Part shown: positions 19,939-32,639 of the stretch, piece by piece
Numbering within the stretch: the first letter of the stretch is position 1
How the letters are laid out: each line of letters begins with the position of its first letter
Assembly: GCF_019279795.1 (NCBI RefSeq)
Contig: NC_056749.1
Span: 571,356,486 to 571,420,485, forward strand
Length of the DNA: 64,000 nucleotides
From: Protopterus annectens
Taxonomy: Eukaryota > Chordata > Ceratodontiformes > Protopteridae
Direction of reading: 5' to 3'
The notes under the pieces: model-generated
What the model was told of the DNA's origin: nothing
What the model saw: the letters and a program-made list of their open reading frames with translations, nothing else
The model's database searches: none
Program-made: the position numbers and the translations under genes

Positions 19939-21869
19939 CTAGGCTGTCAGGTTCAGGGTCTGCAACTGTGGATGCATAAATTCTCCATTCTTCTGGGTCA
20001 GTGTTGGGATCTGAGGTAGGTGCCATGGTGGCAGGGGTGATAGGCTGTGCAGTAGTGGGTACCAGTGCTGGAGTGGCCAGTCTGGGGCAATCAAGACTGC
20101 TCTTGGTTTTCCCTCCCTTATTTTGAGCAGTACCCTTGAAATGAGTGGTAGAGGGGAAAATGCATATATTGAGAGGTTTACCCATTGGAAGGATAGAGCA
20201 TCCACTTTCCAGGCCTTGCTGTGAGGTTCCCTGCTGCAGAATTTGCTGAGCTGATGACTGGTGTGGGAGGCAAGGAGATCCACCTTCAGGCTGCCCCATT
20301 TCTAGGTTACAAGGTTGAAGGTTCTGTGGTCTAGCTGCCACTCGTGTGGGTCTAGCAGGTTTCTGCTTAAGTTGTCTGCCAGAGAGTTTAGGGAACCTGT
20401 CAGGAATTGTGCTAGTAAGTGTATCTGCATGGCTGAGGCCGTGTGCCAAAGGGTCATGGTGAGCCTGCAGAGAGGATAAGAGTGAGTGCTTCCCTGCTTG
20501 TTGATATAACACATCACTGTGGTGTTGTCTGTTTTGATCACTAGATGCCCTGGGGAGAGTAGGGGTCTGAAAGCTGTCAGGGCGTGCTGAACAGCTAGCA
20601 ACTCCTTTTGGTTGATGTGCAGATGTATTTGATTTGGGCTTCAATAGCCCTGAATGCACCTGCCATCCAGGTGTGCACCCCAGGCATTGTTTGATGCATC
20701 TGTGGTGAGGGTCTGGGCGGTGTGGGGTTGTGAGAAGGGAAGTCCCTTGTTGTGGTTGCATACTGCTGCCCACCAAAGAAAATCTTTCCTTAGACAGGGT
20801 ATCATAGGTATGATAGTTTCCAGGTCTTGACAGTGTTGACACCAAAGGCTTTTTAGGTACCACTGTAGTTTCCTCATATGCAGTCTGGCATATGGAATGA
20901 GTAAAATGCAGGAAGCCATGAACCCTAGAGCTTTCAGGATTTTCCTTGTGGATAACTTGGTTCTGGTGGCTAGCTGAGAGAAGTAGCCTGTCAGGTAGGC
21001 TTGTTTTTTCTGGAGTAAGGAATGCCATCTGGGATGCTGTGTCCAGGCTTGCTCCCAGGAATACAATTTTTTGTGCAGGGACTAGTTTTGATTTCTTTTC
21101 GTTGATAGTATACCCCAAGGAGGTCAGTAGGTCCTTTACAAAGGTCATGTGCTGTAACAGCTTTTCCTGACTGTCTGCCTGAATCAGGCAATCATCTAAG
21201 TAGGTGTAAATTTGAATATTTCTTTGTCTGCAAAAAAGCAATGGCTAGAGGCAGGCATTTTGTGAAAACTCTGGGAGCAGTGGATAAGCCAAAGGGAAGC
21301 ACAGAGAACTGAAAGTGCATAGATCCTGCCCTGAAACGTAGATATTTCCTGCAAGATTCCCTGATTGGGATGGGTAGGTAGGCCTCTTTTAGGTCTAGGG
21401 TGGCTAACCAAGCATCCTTGGAAAGCACAGGAAGAAGCTGCTGGAGGGTGAGCATTTTGAATTTTGGTATCACCAGAAAGGTGTTTAGAATGGATAGATC
21501 GAGGATTGGGCGCCAGGTGCCCTCTTTTCTGGGTACCAGGAAGAGTCTGGAATAGAAACCTTGGCCTATCTGGTCTGCAGGAACATGCTGTATTGCCCTT
21601 ATGGACAGCAGGGAATGGACTTGCTTTTTGGCCTCTGCCCACTGGTTTGGAGGAAGATCTGGGAACCCTTTTGGGGTTGGCAGAGTGTGGAAATAAAATT
21701 TGTATCCCTGGGACACTATGTTGAGGACCCATTGGTCGTTGGTAATAGAGGCCCAGTTGTTTGCATGGAAGGACAGTTTTCCTCCTAGGGGCACAAGCAG
21801 GTGGGTAGAGGTAAGGGATGGAGGTGTAAAGTCATTGTGACTTCTTATCATAAGGGGGTGGCTTATCAC
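19939..21869 (-). pseudogene. pol of D3: RT, RNase H and Dam-like methyltransferase, frameshifted
   Basis: RT begins at 21869 (GGKLSFHANNWASITNDQWVL) and has FYSRLFLVPRKEGTWRPILD, LATLDLKEAYLPIPI, VLPFGLSTAPRVF and, after a shift near 21200, the catalytic YTYLDDCLIQ. RNase H follows with TLTTDASNNAWGAHL, VIKTDNTTVMCYINKQGSTH and DNLSRNLLDPHEW. The last module (20283-19939) has MDLLASHTSHQLSKFCSRE, IYAFSPLPLISRVLLKI and VLIAPDWPLQHWYPLL, where the usual FPP is FSP. Four or more frame changes separate the domains. A long alternative frame (21241-19760) overlaps most of it and leads into the recombinase. Confidence 0.85.
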
Positions 21870-22073
21870 TCCCTGTTTTTGAAGAGGAGGAACTCCATTG
21901 CTTAGATCTCTGCATTCCCTGGAACTGCTGTCTGGTGAGGGGGGGGTCTGCTTCCCCTAGTTCTTGGCTGAGCTGGCCTGGAGAGGGCTGGAAAGGACCA
22001 GTGCTTGGAGAGGCAATGCCTACTGAACCTCAGAGGCTGGACCTGTAAAAAGTCTTTAACTGTCTGCATAGAT

Positions 22074-23490
22074 TTAGCTTTTTCTTCCATCTTTTTTTAA
22101 GACCTCTTCTGCCTTTGTGCCAAACAAATTGTCTTTGTTCAATGGTGTGTCCAATAATTTTGATTTGACATGGTCTGACAATGTCTGTTCCTTAAGCCAA
22201 GCATGCCTTCTAAGGACAGAACCAGTGACTGCTGCCCTGCAAGATGCTTCTAAGGTGTCAAAAACACATTGCAACGTGTGCTTAGTAACTTGGCTTGCAG
22301 AATGCATAAGCTCTTGTAATTCTTTATTTTCTGCACAAGCAGGAAAGGAAGATAGTTTTTGTTTGAGTAGTTCCACGGTATGCTGCTGATATTTCAGCAT
22401 GTGGAACTGACAACTGAGTGCTCTAATAGCAAGAGTTGCGGAGGTGTATACTTTTTTACCCCATTTGTCTAAAGCTCGGGAATCCCTGCCTGAGGAGGTC
22501 GGATTCTTAGCTGAGGTTGCTTTAATTCCTTTAGGTCCTTGAGAGATGACCTCTGGGTCAGCAGTAGGATTTTTGAAAAGAAATTTGTGAGAGTCAAGGA
22601 CTCTGTAGTACCTGTCAGGTTTCCTGGGAAGAGGAGGAAGGGTGTCAAGAGTCAAACTGGATTCTATAAAAACATCATCCACAACATCCAGGACAGGAGG
22701 AATGGCTAAAGATCTGTGCTGTCATCGGACTCCTGTTCAGATAAAACAACTGGGGACAAGTCTCTTCTTCTTTTGGAAGGGGTAGCCTGGCTTCCCCTAA
22801 TAAGCATTATAGTCTTCCGCCATTTTAAGCATTTGAGATTGAGGCATGCAAGCAAGTGCCTGAGCCTGGGTCATCATTTTTTTAGGCGTAGTTCATACCC
22901 TGGGTCTTAGAAACTCTGTAGTTTTAGAAAGACTTGAAGATGCAAAAGAAGTCATCGGTTTGTGTTGAGTATCGGTAGTGCAAAGAACTTCCTCGGAAGC
23001 TGGTGCCTGCTCAGCGGCTCTGGACCCATCCAAGGTAGAGACATCCGCAGGATCCTTAATCGAAGAAGAGTCTCGCTGCATACCGGACTCCGAACTGGTC
23101 TCGGTAGCGGCCTGCAAATCCACAGATGCAGACATCAGGATCTGCAAATGTGCCTTACTGAGTACTGGAGAACTGACGACTAGCTTAACGGAAGCATCGT
23201 CGGCAGTTTTGGACCTGTTAGGTCTGTCTCTGTCTTTATCCATACGTTTTTTTCAGAAGATCAGTAGTCGGATGGCTTACCAAAGCCATATCAGAATATG
23301 AGGACCAACAGCGAAAATATTTAGCTACAATAAGGGCCCGACGATGTATAGTTCTGGCACTGAACAAAGCACAAAAGTGGTAGTGAGGGACATTGTGGTC
23401 TGTGCCTAAACAGGTGATGCAGTAAGAATGGATGTCTCGGTGTGATATTTGCTTTCCACAGGCGAGACAATTGTTAACTTTTTCTGACAA
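22074..23490 (-). pseudogene. gag of D3, with frameshifts and an internal deletion
   Basis: The N-terminus (23490-23236) starts KVNNCLACGKQISHRDIHSY and keeps the Cys/His cluster, though its first codon is TTG rather than ATG. The middle (23243-22893) is Ser/Thr-rich with a KDRDRPNRSK basic patch. The C-terminal capsid-like part (22682-22074) has KPDRYYRVLDSHKFLFKNP, ALDKWGKKVYTSATLAIRAL, GSVLRRHAWLKEQ and AEEVLKKD. Compared with D7, the acidic block and the FGETLHTLREHF region are missing near 22720, an internal loss of about 75 codons. Gag packages element RNA in this family, by inference. Confidence 0.8.
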
Positions 23491-23621
23491 AGGTTACAGC
23501 AAGAAAAAAGGATCCCCAATGGGGTACTTAGCTTTAGAAAACTTCAACTTCAAATTGGAAATGAAAACTCATGTAGTGGCCGACAGGCATGCATGCAAAC
23601 TGCTTCTGCTTCAGGCTCCTT

Positions 23622-23806
23622 GGCAAGAGAGACTGATGTAATGGTATTGGCTGCCTGATTTTATACCACTGACGACCTGACATCAGTCCTGGAGTGACAG
23701 CAACTAATGCAGAAATACTAAGCCTTTGGTATTCGGGCCAACTGAGGGCTACCCCTGGCAAGATAATTCAAGTGCGATGACTGCAGCAATGAAACACGAA
23801 GAACAT
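23622..23806 (-). repeat. Right (5') inverted terminal repeat of D3, with TATA box
   Basis: Inverted match to 18463-18645. The minus-strand TATAAAAT lies at 23658-23665, about 170 bases before the gag start, in the right place to be the sense promoter. Confidence 0.8.
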
Positions 23807-23808
23807 CT

Positions 23809-25275
23809 AAAGTTACCTGGATTTTACTAGTCAGTCATTAACTTGCTTCATGAATCTTGAAGGCCAGCAATGAACCACATTAAGGACAAAAGAAACACTG
23901 CTACAGCATACAAACTTTAAAAATACACATTCTTGGAGCTGTTTTCCATACAACACAACTTGAAATTTGGAAACAGTAATTTGAATAAACATACATGTAG
24001 GAATCGAAGTTCAGACGTCAAGGCTGTATCATGTTAGTAATAAAACAAAACTTCCAAAAAAATGGAATGGCTGAATGAAGCGAATGCAAGCACTCCTAAG
24101 TGAAATGAAAAGTACAGTAAGAGCACTCCCATTCAGAGGTGAAGCTGGCTCAACCAGAGCCCTGTGCTGGACCTGCAAATTTGCACCCCACCACCTCAGC
24201 TCATCCAAGAGAAGAGCAACACAAAGAAAGTCAGCTCCTTCTACTGGCACACTAACCAAGTGGCTAGATAGACGTCCCCTGAAAAGTTGAAAATTCTTTC
24301 AATCAGTAGCAAACTGCTTGCTACAATGTAGCATAGAGTTGCTACGGACAATTTAGACCACACACAGAGGGCTATAGCACTCTGGTTTTGCTTAAAAAAA
24401 GAGAAAAAAATTGTTTACTTTTAAACCGTAGCTACAGTTTACAACACAAATGGAGTGCATCAGCACTCAGGTTTGACAGCAAATGCAATATCATTTGTTA
24501 AAAGCTGGTATCACACTAAAGAGCAATCAGGAATCAAGATGATGGATCACTGATCATGCCCCCTAACACTTTGCACCCTTGCAATTGCACCCTTCAGCCC
24601 ACACTAGTGACACTACTGCTTTTACATACTACTACTCCATGTACTTTAGCTCTGTTGACAGTGACTACCATGCAGGTGAGGCAGAAGCACATCTTATCTG
24701 ACACTGCTAAGAAAGATAGCAGCCTTTCCAAAATGTACTTTTGACATCTAGTTGATATGTTTCCAACTGGTAAACTGGCTACATTTTTAAAACTCATTTT
24801 CTATAGGCTGGTGTAAGGCCAATGAGTAACCACTTTCAAAACTGCTAAACAGCCTCCATTCTACTTATTAACCCTAGTGACAAATGGCACAAAATTTTTG
24901 GTTTTGCTGCAGAGATACAAGGGAAGTGGCACAGAAAAAAGGACTACATCAGATCATGCAGCCAGTACTGTGAAAGTATAAGACATTATTTCACAGGCAT
25001 AAATCTACATGGATACAATTTTCTCCTCCTATTAGTAGCCTCACTGATCTATTCAATCACTTCTCCACCTGACCATCAGGCCACCATCTATCTTTTGCCA
25101 CCATCTTAGAAAAGCTAACAACTGAAGACATTACTGACACTGTGCCCAAGCTCTCTCCTTCTCCCCAACTAAGCTGCAATATTTTCTGCTTGGCATTGCA
25201 TGCAAGTGAGAGACAGTATCTAATTAACACTGTATTTACAGTTCTTATGAGTTTGCAAATTATACATGAGCACCA

Positions 25276-25280
<5 letters not shown>
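23809..25280. other. SLC39A9 intron, no element recognised
   Basis: Ordinary AT-rich intron sequence. Open frames reach at most 76 codons and resemble nothing. Confidence 0.5.
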
Positions 25281-25368
<88 letters not shown>

Positions 25369-25383
25369 CATGTCTATACATCT

Positions 25384-25458
<75 letters not shown>
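25281..25458. repeat. (TG)n-spacer-(AC)n inverted microsatellite
   Basis: An 85-base TG run (25281-25365), a 20-base spacer and a 73-base AC run (25386-25458). TG and AC runs are complementary when folded, so this is a potential hairpin or cruciform with a stem of about 73 bp, and both arms can also adopt Z-DNA. Confidence 0.95.
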
Positions 25459-25461
<3 letters not shown>

Positions 25462-26106
25462 TGTACTTTGTATGCCCCTAGGTTCAGACGTTCACTGGTT
25501 TGGTCCTTCTCATGTATTCCTGCAGCAGAGCTGCTGCCCCTGGAACAAGATGGAAGCCCACTAGTGTGCCACAGAAAGCCTGCAACTACTCCTTCTCATG
25601 TAGGAAGTCTGAAAATATGATCCCTATTGAAGAAGTACTCAGTGGGTATAAACTACAAAAATCTCTAAAACTTGCAAATATTCCTTGGCTTTATTGCACA
25701 TTCGCTCTGCTTCTAGTAGAATTAAAGACTTCCTGGGATTGACTAATATCCTTAGTCAATTAGCGCAACAGCAGCAAAATGTAATTCAGAGACAGGTAAG
25801 GCCATAATGGGAAAGACCACATTACTAGCTCAACAGCACGCCTCTGAATTGAAAAGTGTACTGCCAGAACTGACCACATTACTGTGCTCCCTAACAGACC
25901 ATGCATCACATAAGGAAATTTAAATTGTGTACATGCAAGCTAGTCTATATATGCTAGTACATGAAAATCTATGGCTAACCTGAAAGTTTCTACAATTCTT
26001 GTAATCACACATGTTCTAAACCGCTATTGTAGCTTTTCTTCAGTTCTCATATCCACAAATGTTCTAAACAGGATAGCAAAGAAAAGAAAAATGTAGTTTT
26101 ACTCAC
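25459..26106. other. SLC39A9 intron, no element recognised
   Basis: Nothing recognisable between the microsatellite and the splice donor of the exon at 26107. Confidence 0.5.
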
Positions 26107-26241
26107 CTGGCTTAGTATAAAATATGTTGCTACAGCTAGTAGTGGAGCTGCTATGGAAAAAACAAGCAGATGCGTCTGTATTTCTTTTTTCTCTAAACCA
26201 GTATGCATCAGAAATGACACAAGTCCAAATGCTGCAGGGGC
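26107..26241 (-). CDS. SLC39A9: SLC39A9 (ZIP9), penultimate coding exon
   Basis: Exactly 45 codons in phase 0 at both ends. It begins [19 protein letters not shown], which matches the vertebrate ZIP9 segment after the H-K of the metal-binding helix, and continues through a transmembrane helix ([20 protein letters not shown]) to SQ. The acceptor is 'ttatttcctttcag' just before 26241; the donor is cag|gtgagt, with gtgagt at 26101-26106 on the minus strand. Joining it to the exon at 16490 gives a segment with the same spacing as mammalian ZIP9 between the two helices, which supports the splice model. The preceding exon, which would end in the conserved M-L-H-K, was not found up to 64 kb. Confidence 0.94.
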
Positions 26242-26309
26242 CTGAAAGGAAATAAAAAAGAAGTTTTTATGCCACTTGTTAAGCAACCTTCTCCTTTCAT
26301 CATCATTAT

Positions 26310-26760
26310 AGGTTCATAGGTAAGTATTAGGCTAGCTTCACTTGTGGGCCGTTTTAATCCTAACAGATTTCCCTTTTGGTGCCTGAATTAACCTATCCGA
26401 TTTGGTTATGCACTGGCCTGACCCATCCCATGGTCGATAACTATATTACCCCCAATGAGAATAACTGGGATCATACCATAGACAATTTGAGGGGACCCAT
26501 GCATGGGATTAAGCACTCAGGAGCTGGTTCTGTTCATTAGCAGTACAAGCAGCAGTCGTGGGGTAAATTTTCAACTAGCTGTTCACTGATCCAGTATGCG
26601 CTGCAATATGGAAAGGGATGAGCTTTTTATGTGGATGGGGAGTCTGTTCCAGAGCAATGTTACTGCCATCCCATAACCACAGCAAATGTAAGCTGCATAT
26701 GAAAGGCACATACACAAGGACCTGCGAATATAAACCTGATTTTCCTGGATTATAATCCTA
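26310..26760 (-). mobile_element. CR1-like LINE 3' end
   Basis: Shares with 27743-28090 the phrases 'aggggacccatgca', 'aggagctg', 'aacctatcc' and a 'gggagtctgtt' coding-end motif, all in the same order. It is therefore the 3' UTR and last coding bases of the same LINE family in minus orientation, ending near 26310 (ctatgaacc). Confidence 0.6.
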
Positions 26761-27740
26761 CCACAGAATAAGATGCATCTTATAATTTATTTTCATTCTT
26801 TAACAGAACAGAGAAGCATTACAGCACAAGGTATGCCGTTAACTTAAACAGACATTCTGAAATTACTTAAACACTTACTTTAGAACCTAACCAACCCTTT
26901 TCAGGCATGACCTGGAACTGCAAACCTATTTTTTTCAGGTATTAATAAGATCAATAACCAAAAGCAAGGTGCAATCACAGTCATACCATATTAGATTTGT
27001 ATATCCAAGTTCATCGTTAAAATGAAAATTACATTATGTACCAGAATGCTCGGAGCAGGACCACTTGTGCAGTGAATAATCCAGGATGTAACACAACATA
27101 AGGTATACACCATCATTGGCAGAATTTTACAAGGGAAAGTGTGTAACATAGCTAAACAGCTTTAGTGTGGATGAAGGAAAACATAACAGTTGAGGGCTGT
27201 CTTGGAAGACTAGAAGAAGGGGAAGCTGATGATGACATAAGGCTGGAGAGTGTAGAAGGGAACAAAGGAGAAGCTGGACACATAGCAGAATGATTACATT
27301 ATGGAGTCTGTCAGCTGAGAAGAACTCTGAGTAGTTCTTTGAAAAGGGAAGAAAAACATGGAGGTGAGACAGTCACGGTAGGAAGAAGGGTTTGTGAAGC
27401 ACTAGCAGCTAAACTGAGAAGATGCATCTTTAGCAGTATGAGAAAGGAATTAAATACAGAGATGTTTCTTGAATGGGTGGGTGTTTTAGGTACCAGGGCT
27501 TAGAATGGATAGGGACTTGCAACCAGAAAAGCCTGCATTATTGTACAGTGAGATCTATTAATAAATACTACAGCACTGGTTCCTAAATAGGAGTTACACA
27601 AAAGTTGTTCAGAATTTGGCAGGGGAGACGGACAGTTAAGAAAGAAAAGCATGAAAGCTAGGAAGTGGCTGGAAAGTCAATCATCTCCAGTATTACTAGC
27701 TATTTACTTCGGACAGGGAAACACAGCAGTAGATTTCAAC
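26761..27740. other. Stretch without a recognised gene or element
   Basis: Intron-like sequence, purine-rich between 27180 and 27500; no coding resemblance. Confidence 0.4.
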
Positions 27741-28900
27741 AGAGGCTCATAGATCCATAGTTAGTACTAGGCTAACTGCCCTTGCAGGCCTTTTTAAGCC
27801 TAGCCAATCATCCCATTTGGTGCTTAAAATTAACCTATCCCATTGGAGTTTAGACTCGCATAGCACATTACAACATCTATATTTTCATATTACTCTACTG
27901 ATAATTACAAAACAAAATATACAAATCTGGAGGGGACCCATGCACTGGAATAAAGCATTTAGGAGCTGCCTATCTATATTAGTAGTAAAGGGGGAAATCC
28001 TGAAGTAAATTTATTTACTTCCCATCCACTGATCCAAGTAAGTCTGAATGTGGTCACAGAAGAGCTTTTGTATTAAGTGGACAGGGAGTCTGTTGTACAG
28101 CAGTGTTATCCATTGCAAAATATACCTGTCCCTCAAAACCATTCTGTTAATGCTGCAGAAGAGGTTTAGGTCCCTGGATTAAGTATTTCTGGTAGAATTT
28201 GACTTGCAGATGTGAATTAAGTCCATCAGTAATGGGTCAGAGGACACTTGTATGGTAGACACAGGTTACCTCTTAGCAGTCTGTATGACTGAATATAGTG
28301 ATAGGGCTTTGAGGCAGTCCATGAAGAACATACTGTTTAGGCCTTGTATCCTTTTTGTGAGATATCTCTGCAGGTGTTCCAGTTGCTGCTTGTGCCCCTT
28401 GTGTATGAGCTGCTCATTATGGAAGGACTTCCTTATGACAGTGGACACATGCTGATCAACGTTAGGTCACTGTCCATGTAAGTTCCCAAGTCTGGAACTA
28501 CTGGTTCAACTCTTAAGGGTGTGCTGTCAATGTGGCAGTTCCCCAGGGAAGCAGTCTTTTGAAAGGAGAAAATAATACGTTTTTTGTCATTTAGCTTTAG
28601 TCCATGAGTCTGGCACCAGTTATCTGTTTGGGAAAAGTCTTCCTATAGGAGGGCTGAGTCTTTTGGGATTTAATCACTGCTCCTAGCTTGCAGTTGTTTG
28701 CAGACTTAGTCAGAGCTTTGGGGTATTGGATTTTACTTCTGAGAAGTAGATTCTGAACAGAAGAGATCCCAGCACTGATCCATGAGGGACTCCACTGGTG
28801 ACTGGTCTTTTTGTGAATGTAGTAACAAGGGATACACATATAGATTAATGCCATATAAGATGAAAAATCAGGATGACTGCAAGTGTCCACATTCCAGTAA
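27741..28900 (-). mobile_element. CR1-like LINE fragment, RT to 3' UTR
   Basis: Minus-strand frames carry late RT blocks (NNCKLGAVIKS, with the usual FADDxKLG replaced; near 28700) and the C-terminal block LEHLQRYLTKRIQGLNSMFF followed by LKALSLYSV (28430-28290). A 3' UTR follows, ending near 27743 with 'ggatctatgagcc'. Stops and frame changes are common. Same family as 26310-26760. Confidence 0.7.
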
Positions 28901-30520
28901 AGGAATAAGTACTACTTTCAATAAGGAAAACCTGGCCTCCCATACAGCCTGATAACACTGACAATGCACTGAGATGCTGCTTAACTATACTGCATGCATC
29001 AATTTCTTAACAGGTGATGTGTAGGTCCTTACCAGGCATTTAGTTAACTTTGGGGAATTAAAGGCTTTAAAAAGATCCTCTTTAGAGCTATCAGTCTCTT
29101 CAGTGATTACACACTGCAGGATGGAGGTTGAACATAAGGAAGGGTTTTGGAAAGGTTCACCCAGATGGCTGAAAGATGGCAGCAGATGGTCAGTGGAGAC
29201 AAAATATAAAGTACTGCATCAGTTCCACAACAACCCTTGTGTGAAACATCAACTTGGGTACTGGAACTGATGACAAAAGATGAGAAAAGGAATCCAGAGG
29301 TGTTGCATCGTTTAAACTGATGTCCATTTGTTTGGACCAGGATCTGGCAAATTTGTATAGTAAAATATCTGATTAGTAACATTATGGCTTCAGTTCATTC
29401 AGACTGCCATGTCAATAAGAAATCTTCCTCCTTAACCTCAAAGCTAGTGACATTAGAGTTAGTATATTTAGAAAAAACAGAGGGGCGGGGGCTGCAGGGA
29501 GGCTTGCCCCCTTGCAATTATTTTGTTTGTGGATGAAATCAACATTTGCCAGAGTTGACTCTTACAAAGTTTATCAGTGAGGTCATAGTAATTTTGATCA
29601 GCTACCATGAATCCTTTTGACAACACTGGACTGGAACAACAGCAAATAGAGAGATTGGGCAGTAACAGCAACAAACAGAGTAACAGTGTAAATCTTCAGG
29701 AGGACAGACTTCAAAAGAAAAAAAAAAAAGACAACATGCTACTGCTTTACAAGGGCTTTAATTAAGCAACATCTTGAGTACTACATATGGTCCGGGAGAC
29801 CCTTTTCCTGGAAGTAGTCCATAGGAAGACCACCAGAAAGGTGCATGAGATGGACAGGAAGGGGTACGGCCAGGAAATTCAAGAACCGAAGCTCTTTTCC
29901 AGAAACCAGAAGAGAAAAGATGATGTGATAAGCTTGAACAAGATCACGTTAAGAAAACACACATGAAGAGGTCATCTTGAAAAGGAAGGACAGAGTGAGA
30001 CAATAAGGGAACAGGCAACAGATTGTATGGCCCTATTATCCACTAAATCTGAATGGAGTAACTATCAGAATGGGTGATGGAGAAGGAATTCACATTGATA
30101 TAAAAACAGCTTAGGGCATTTAGATAGGGGTGAGGGTGAAGGGAGGGATGGAGGGGAGGTAAAATGTCAAATGTATTTCAGAGCATTGCTAAATAGGCTT
30201 ACTGTTTCCTTATAACATCAAGCAAATTAATATAAAAATTTAATGGTTATTAAGGCAAGCATGGATGGCATTCTGTTACTTAAAAATACTTGTCTTAAAA
30301 TAAGTGCAGTTTTAATTACAGTGCAAGAAGAAATACTTTTAAGCTCAGAGCAATGGAGACTTTGGCATTTTAACAGTATTTAATCCCATTGTTAAAAATG
30401 TCTCTTTACTAATTCCAAGTTGTGATTAATATACTCAAAATACCATCTAAAATAAAGTACATTTATTTATCTCTTATGCAGTAACATCTGTGTAATTAGA
30501 GTTTATTACATACTGTAGCA
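28901..30520. other. Long stretch with no confident feature
   Basis: Possibly more decayed LINE on the minus strand near 29000-29700, but no motif is clear. An A homopolymer lies at about 29718-29729. No host exon seen. Confidence 0.35.
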
Positions 30521-32260
30521 TCACAAGGAATGAAAATTCTGAGCTAAACTGCAGTTCATAGGTTCACATGCTTGTAAAAGAATCTCAAAACCTATTAGTT
30601 GTTGAAGAGATTGATGGCCTGGATCCCATGTTGGAACGTGTGGATGTACACAGTCGTCCAATTCCTTCCTGAAGGCATGAATTGATGGACTGAGTTTAAC
30701 TGAGAGTGGGAGTTTATTCCAGAGGCATATATTTAACATACAAAAGTTGTCATCTTTCATGGTATAGTTATTATTAATTTTAACTGAGATAGCGTTTCTT
30801 CTTGTGGGCATGCATCAAGAGGATATCCTAAGTAAAGGCTTTTAAATAATGAGGGATCCTTTAATGCTTTTTTTCTCAGGTCTAGGTATTTTAAAAGAAA
30901 AGGTAAAATTCAGGGAAGATACACAGTCACTTTAGTCTTTTGCTATATAAGGTGAGTATGAAGCCCTTCGATATTCTTTGGGAGGAATCTCTGTACCCTT
31001 TTCAACAGCACCAGATACAAGCCTTTCAACCTCTTAGCAGATGAAATATGGACAAAGGCAAACATAATGGGGGGAGGTAACAGCCCAAAATCAGAGACAT
31101 ATTTTAAATATTACTCTTATAAATGTGTAATGTAGCTGAATAACAGGTTTTACATTAACTTGCATTTTCTGAAGGGTATGAAGCCTGAAAATTAAATATC
31201 TGTCATTATTTCATGCCCTCTATCTTCAATGATTTGACAGAAACCCACCAATTTTATGAGGAACAGATCAAAAATATGAGGCAAAAATCTGGGCATTCTG
31301 TGAAAATCTAGCCAGTTGAGAGGTATGACCAGATGGTATGTGAATAGCTTACAGAACAGGATAAAGTATTGTATAAGTGATCTCCAACAGCTGCTTGGGG
31401 GCGGGGGCACAATTACTTTTGTGGCATAGATCTCATTTCTACAGAGAATCTGAGGGACATATGTATATGCTTTATAGCTGGTTGCTGCTATGAGTATAGA
31501 ATCAAAGGTCACTGTCTACAAGCCACTTCTACTGCACCATTCATGCATGCAAGGGAGGTGGTGTCAGCTGAGTTAATGACACTACTCCCAAGTTTGAACT
31601 GGTTTGCATATTTCATGAACAGGCAATGGAGTCATTTCTGACCCTAAGGCAGAGACTTATAACAGGAGAAGGTGAAAATAATAGTCTTTCTTTTCTTTCC
31701 TTTTGTGTATGACCATGTAGCCAGTTGTCAATATAAATGACTACAGCTTCATTTACCTTCAGATCCCTGACTCTGTATAATGTCAAATAGCTTAGGTAGA
31801 TCAAGGTAAGTTACGTGGACAGATACACCTTCATGAGGAGTGGCAGTCACAAAAAATGATGAAGTTAAATGTACAAGGTGTACCTTTGATAAAACCACTC
31901 TGAGTTAAGTCATGGAGAAGGAGGTTACCCCTGTCTATTTAAATAAGGTCCATGATGATTCCCTTAGAAAAACTGCACAATATGCATGAATGGCCGATCA
32001 GTCTGTAATTACTAGGTCTCTGGTAGGGCATCCTTTATGAACTGGGACCACAACAGCCTGCTTGAAGACATCAGAAACATAGCCAGTTTTTAATGCTTTA
32101 TTAAGAATCTGTGTAAGGCAGTGTGCTAGGCTATTTCTGACTGAAAAACTTAGGCATACAAACATCTCATGTGGTCCTATGGAACTGGTGTTTCCTACCT
32201 TGCTGAGGGCAGAGGTGATTACTTTGGACATAGGTTCAGGTGGAACTGTACTCCAGGGAG
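30521..32260 (-). mobile_element. CR1-like LINE fragment, ORF2 remains
   Basis: Frame 32231-31998 holds an RT entry region (VGNTSSIGPHEM, then LNKALKTGYVSDVF and VVVPVHKG). Next come GIIMDLI, LTQSGFIKGTPCTFN (near 31890) and YLDLPKLFDII (near 31790), the same blocks as in the plus-strand copy at 11705-11910. The C-terminal FCMLNICLWNKLPLSV with SPSIHAFRKELDD lies at 30740-30650. Many stops. A relic in the SLC39A9 orientation. Confidence 0.7.
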
Positions 32261-32639
32261 AGACAATGGTTGGGGTTCCCCTACTGTGACCTGAAATTTA
32301 CCCCAAATCTGTATGCTAGCATGTTTGTTATTTCTATGGGCTCTGTTAAAGTGATTTTGTTATGCTCTATCACTCTATATTCCACATTCGTTTTTTGGAT
32401 GTAATTGTTGAAGGTCTTATTACTGTACCCCAGCTTGGTGGCAAGTTTTACCTCAAAAGAAGATTTACTTCTTTTGATTGTTTTAGAAATCTACTTCTGG
32501 ACAGAGCTGACCTTAGCCATGTTACACTGGGTAAACTTTGAAGGCAATGATTGCACTCTTTTCTTTTGGTTTAACAATGTTATCAGGTATGGGCTTCCCC
32601 TGCTGACTACTGAAACATTCTCTCCCACCTGCTATATTT

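Larger units (their letters stand above)
18428..23806 (-). mobile_element. Complete DIRS retrotransposon D3, subfamily A (5.38 kb)
   Basis: Both terminal repeats (18428-18645 and 23622-23806), gag, pol, tyrosine recombinase and the internal complementary region are present in DIRS order on the minus strand. There is no target duplication, as expected of recombinase-mediated insertion; the left end is preceded by AT at 18426-18427 and the right end finishes in AT. Reading frames carry several indels and gag has lost an internal block. It lies in the last SLC39A9 intron in the same orientation as the gene. Confidence 0.9.

Noticed and set aside
25142-25620. Open frames of Val-Cys and Thr-His repeats over 100 codons
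   Set aside because: Translations of the TG/AC microsatellite; the same holds at 45985-46188 and 62146-62579.
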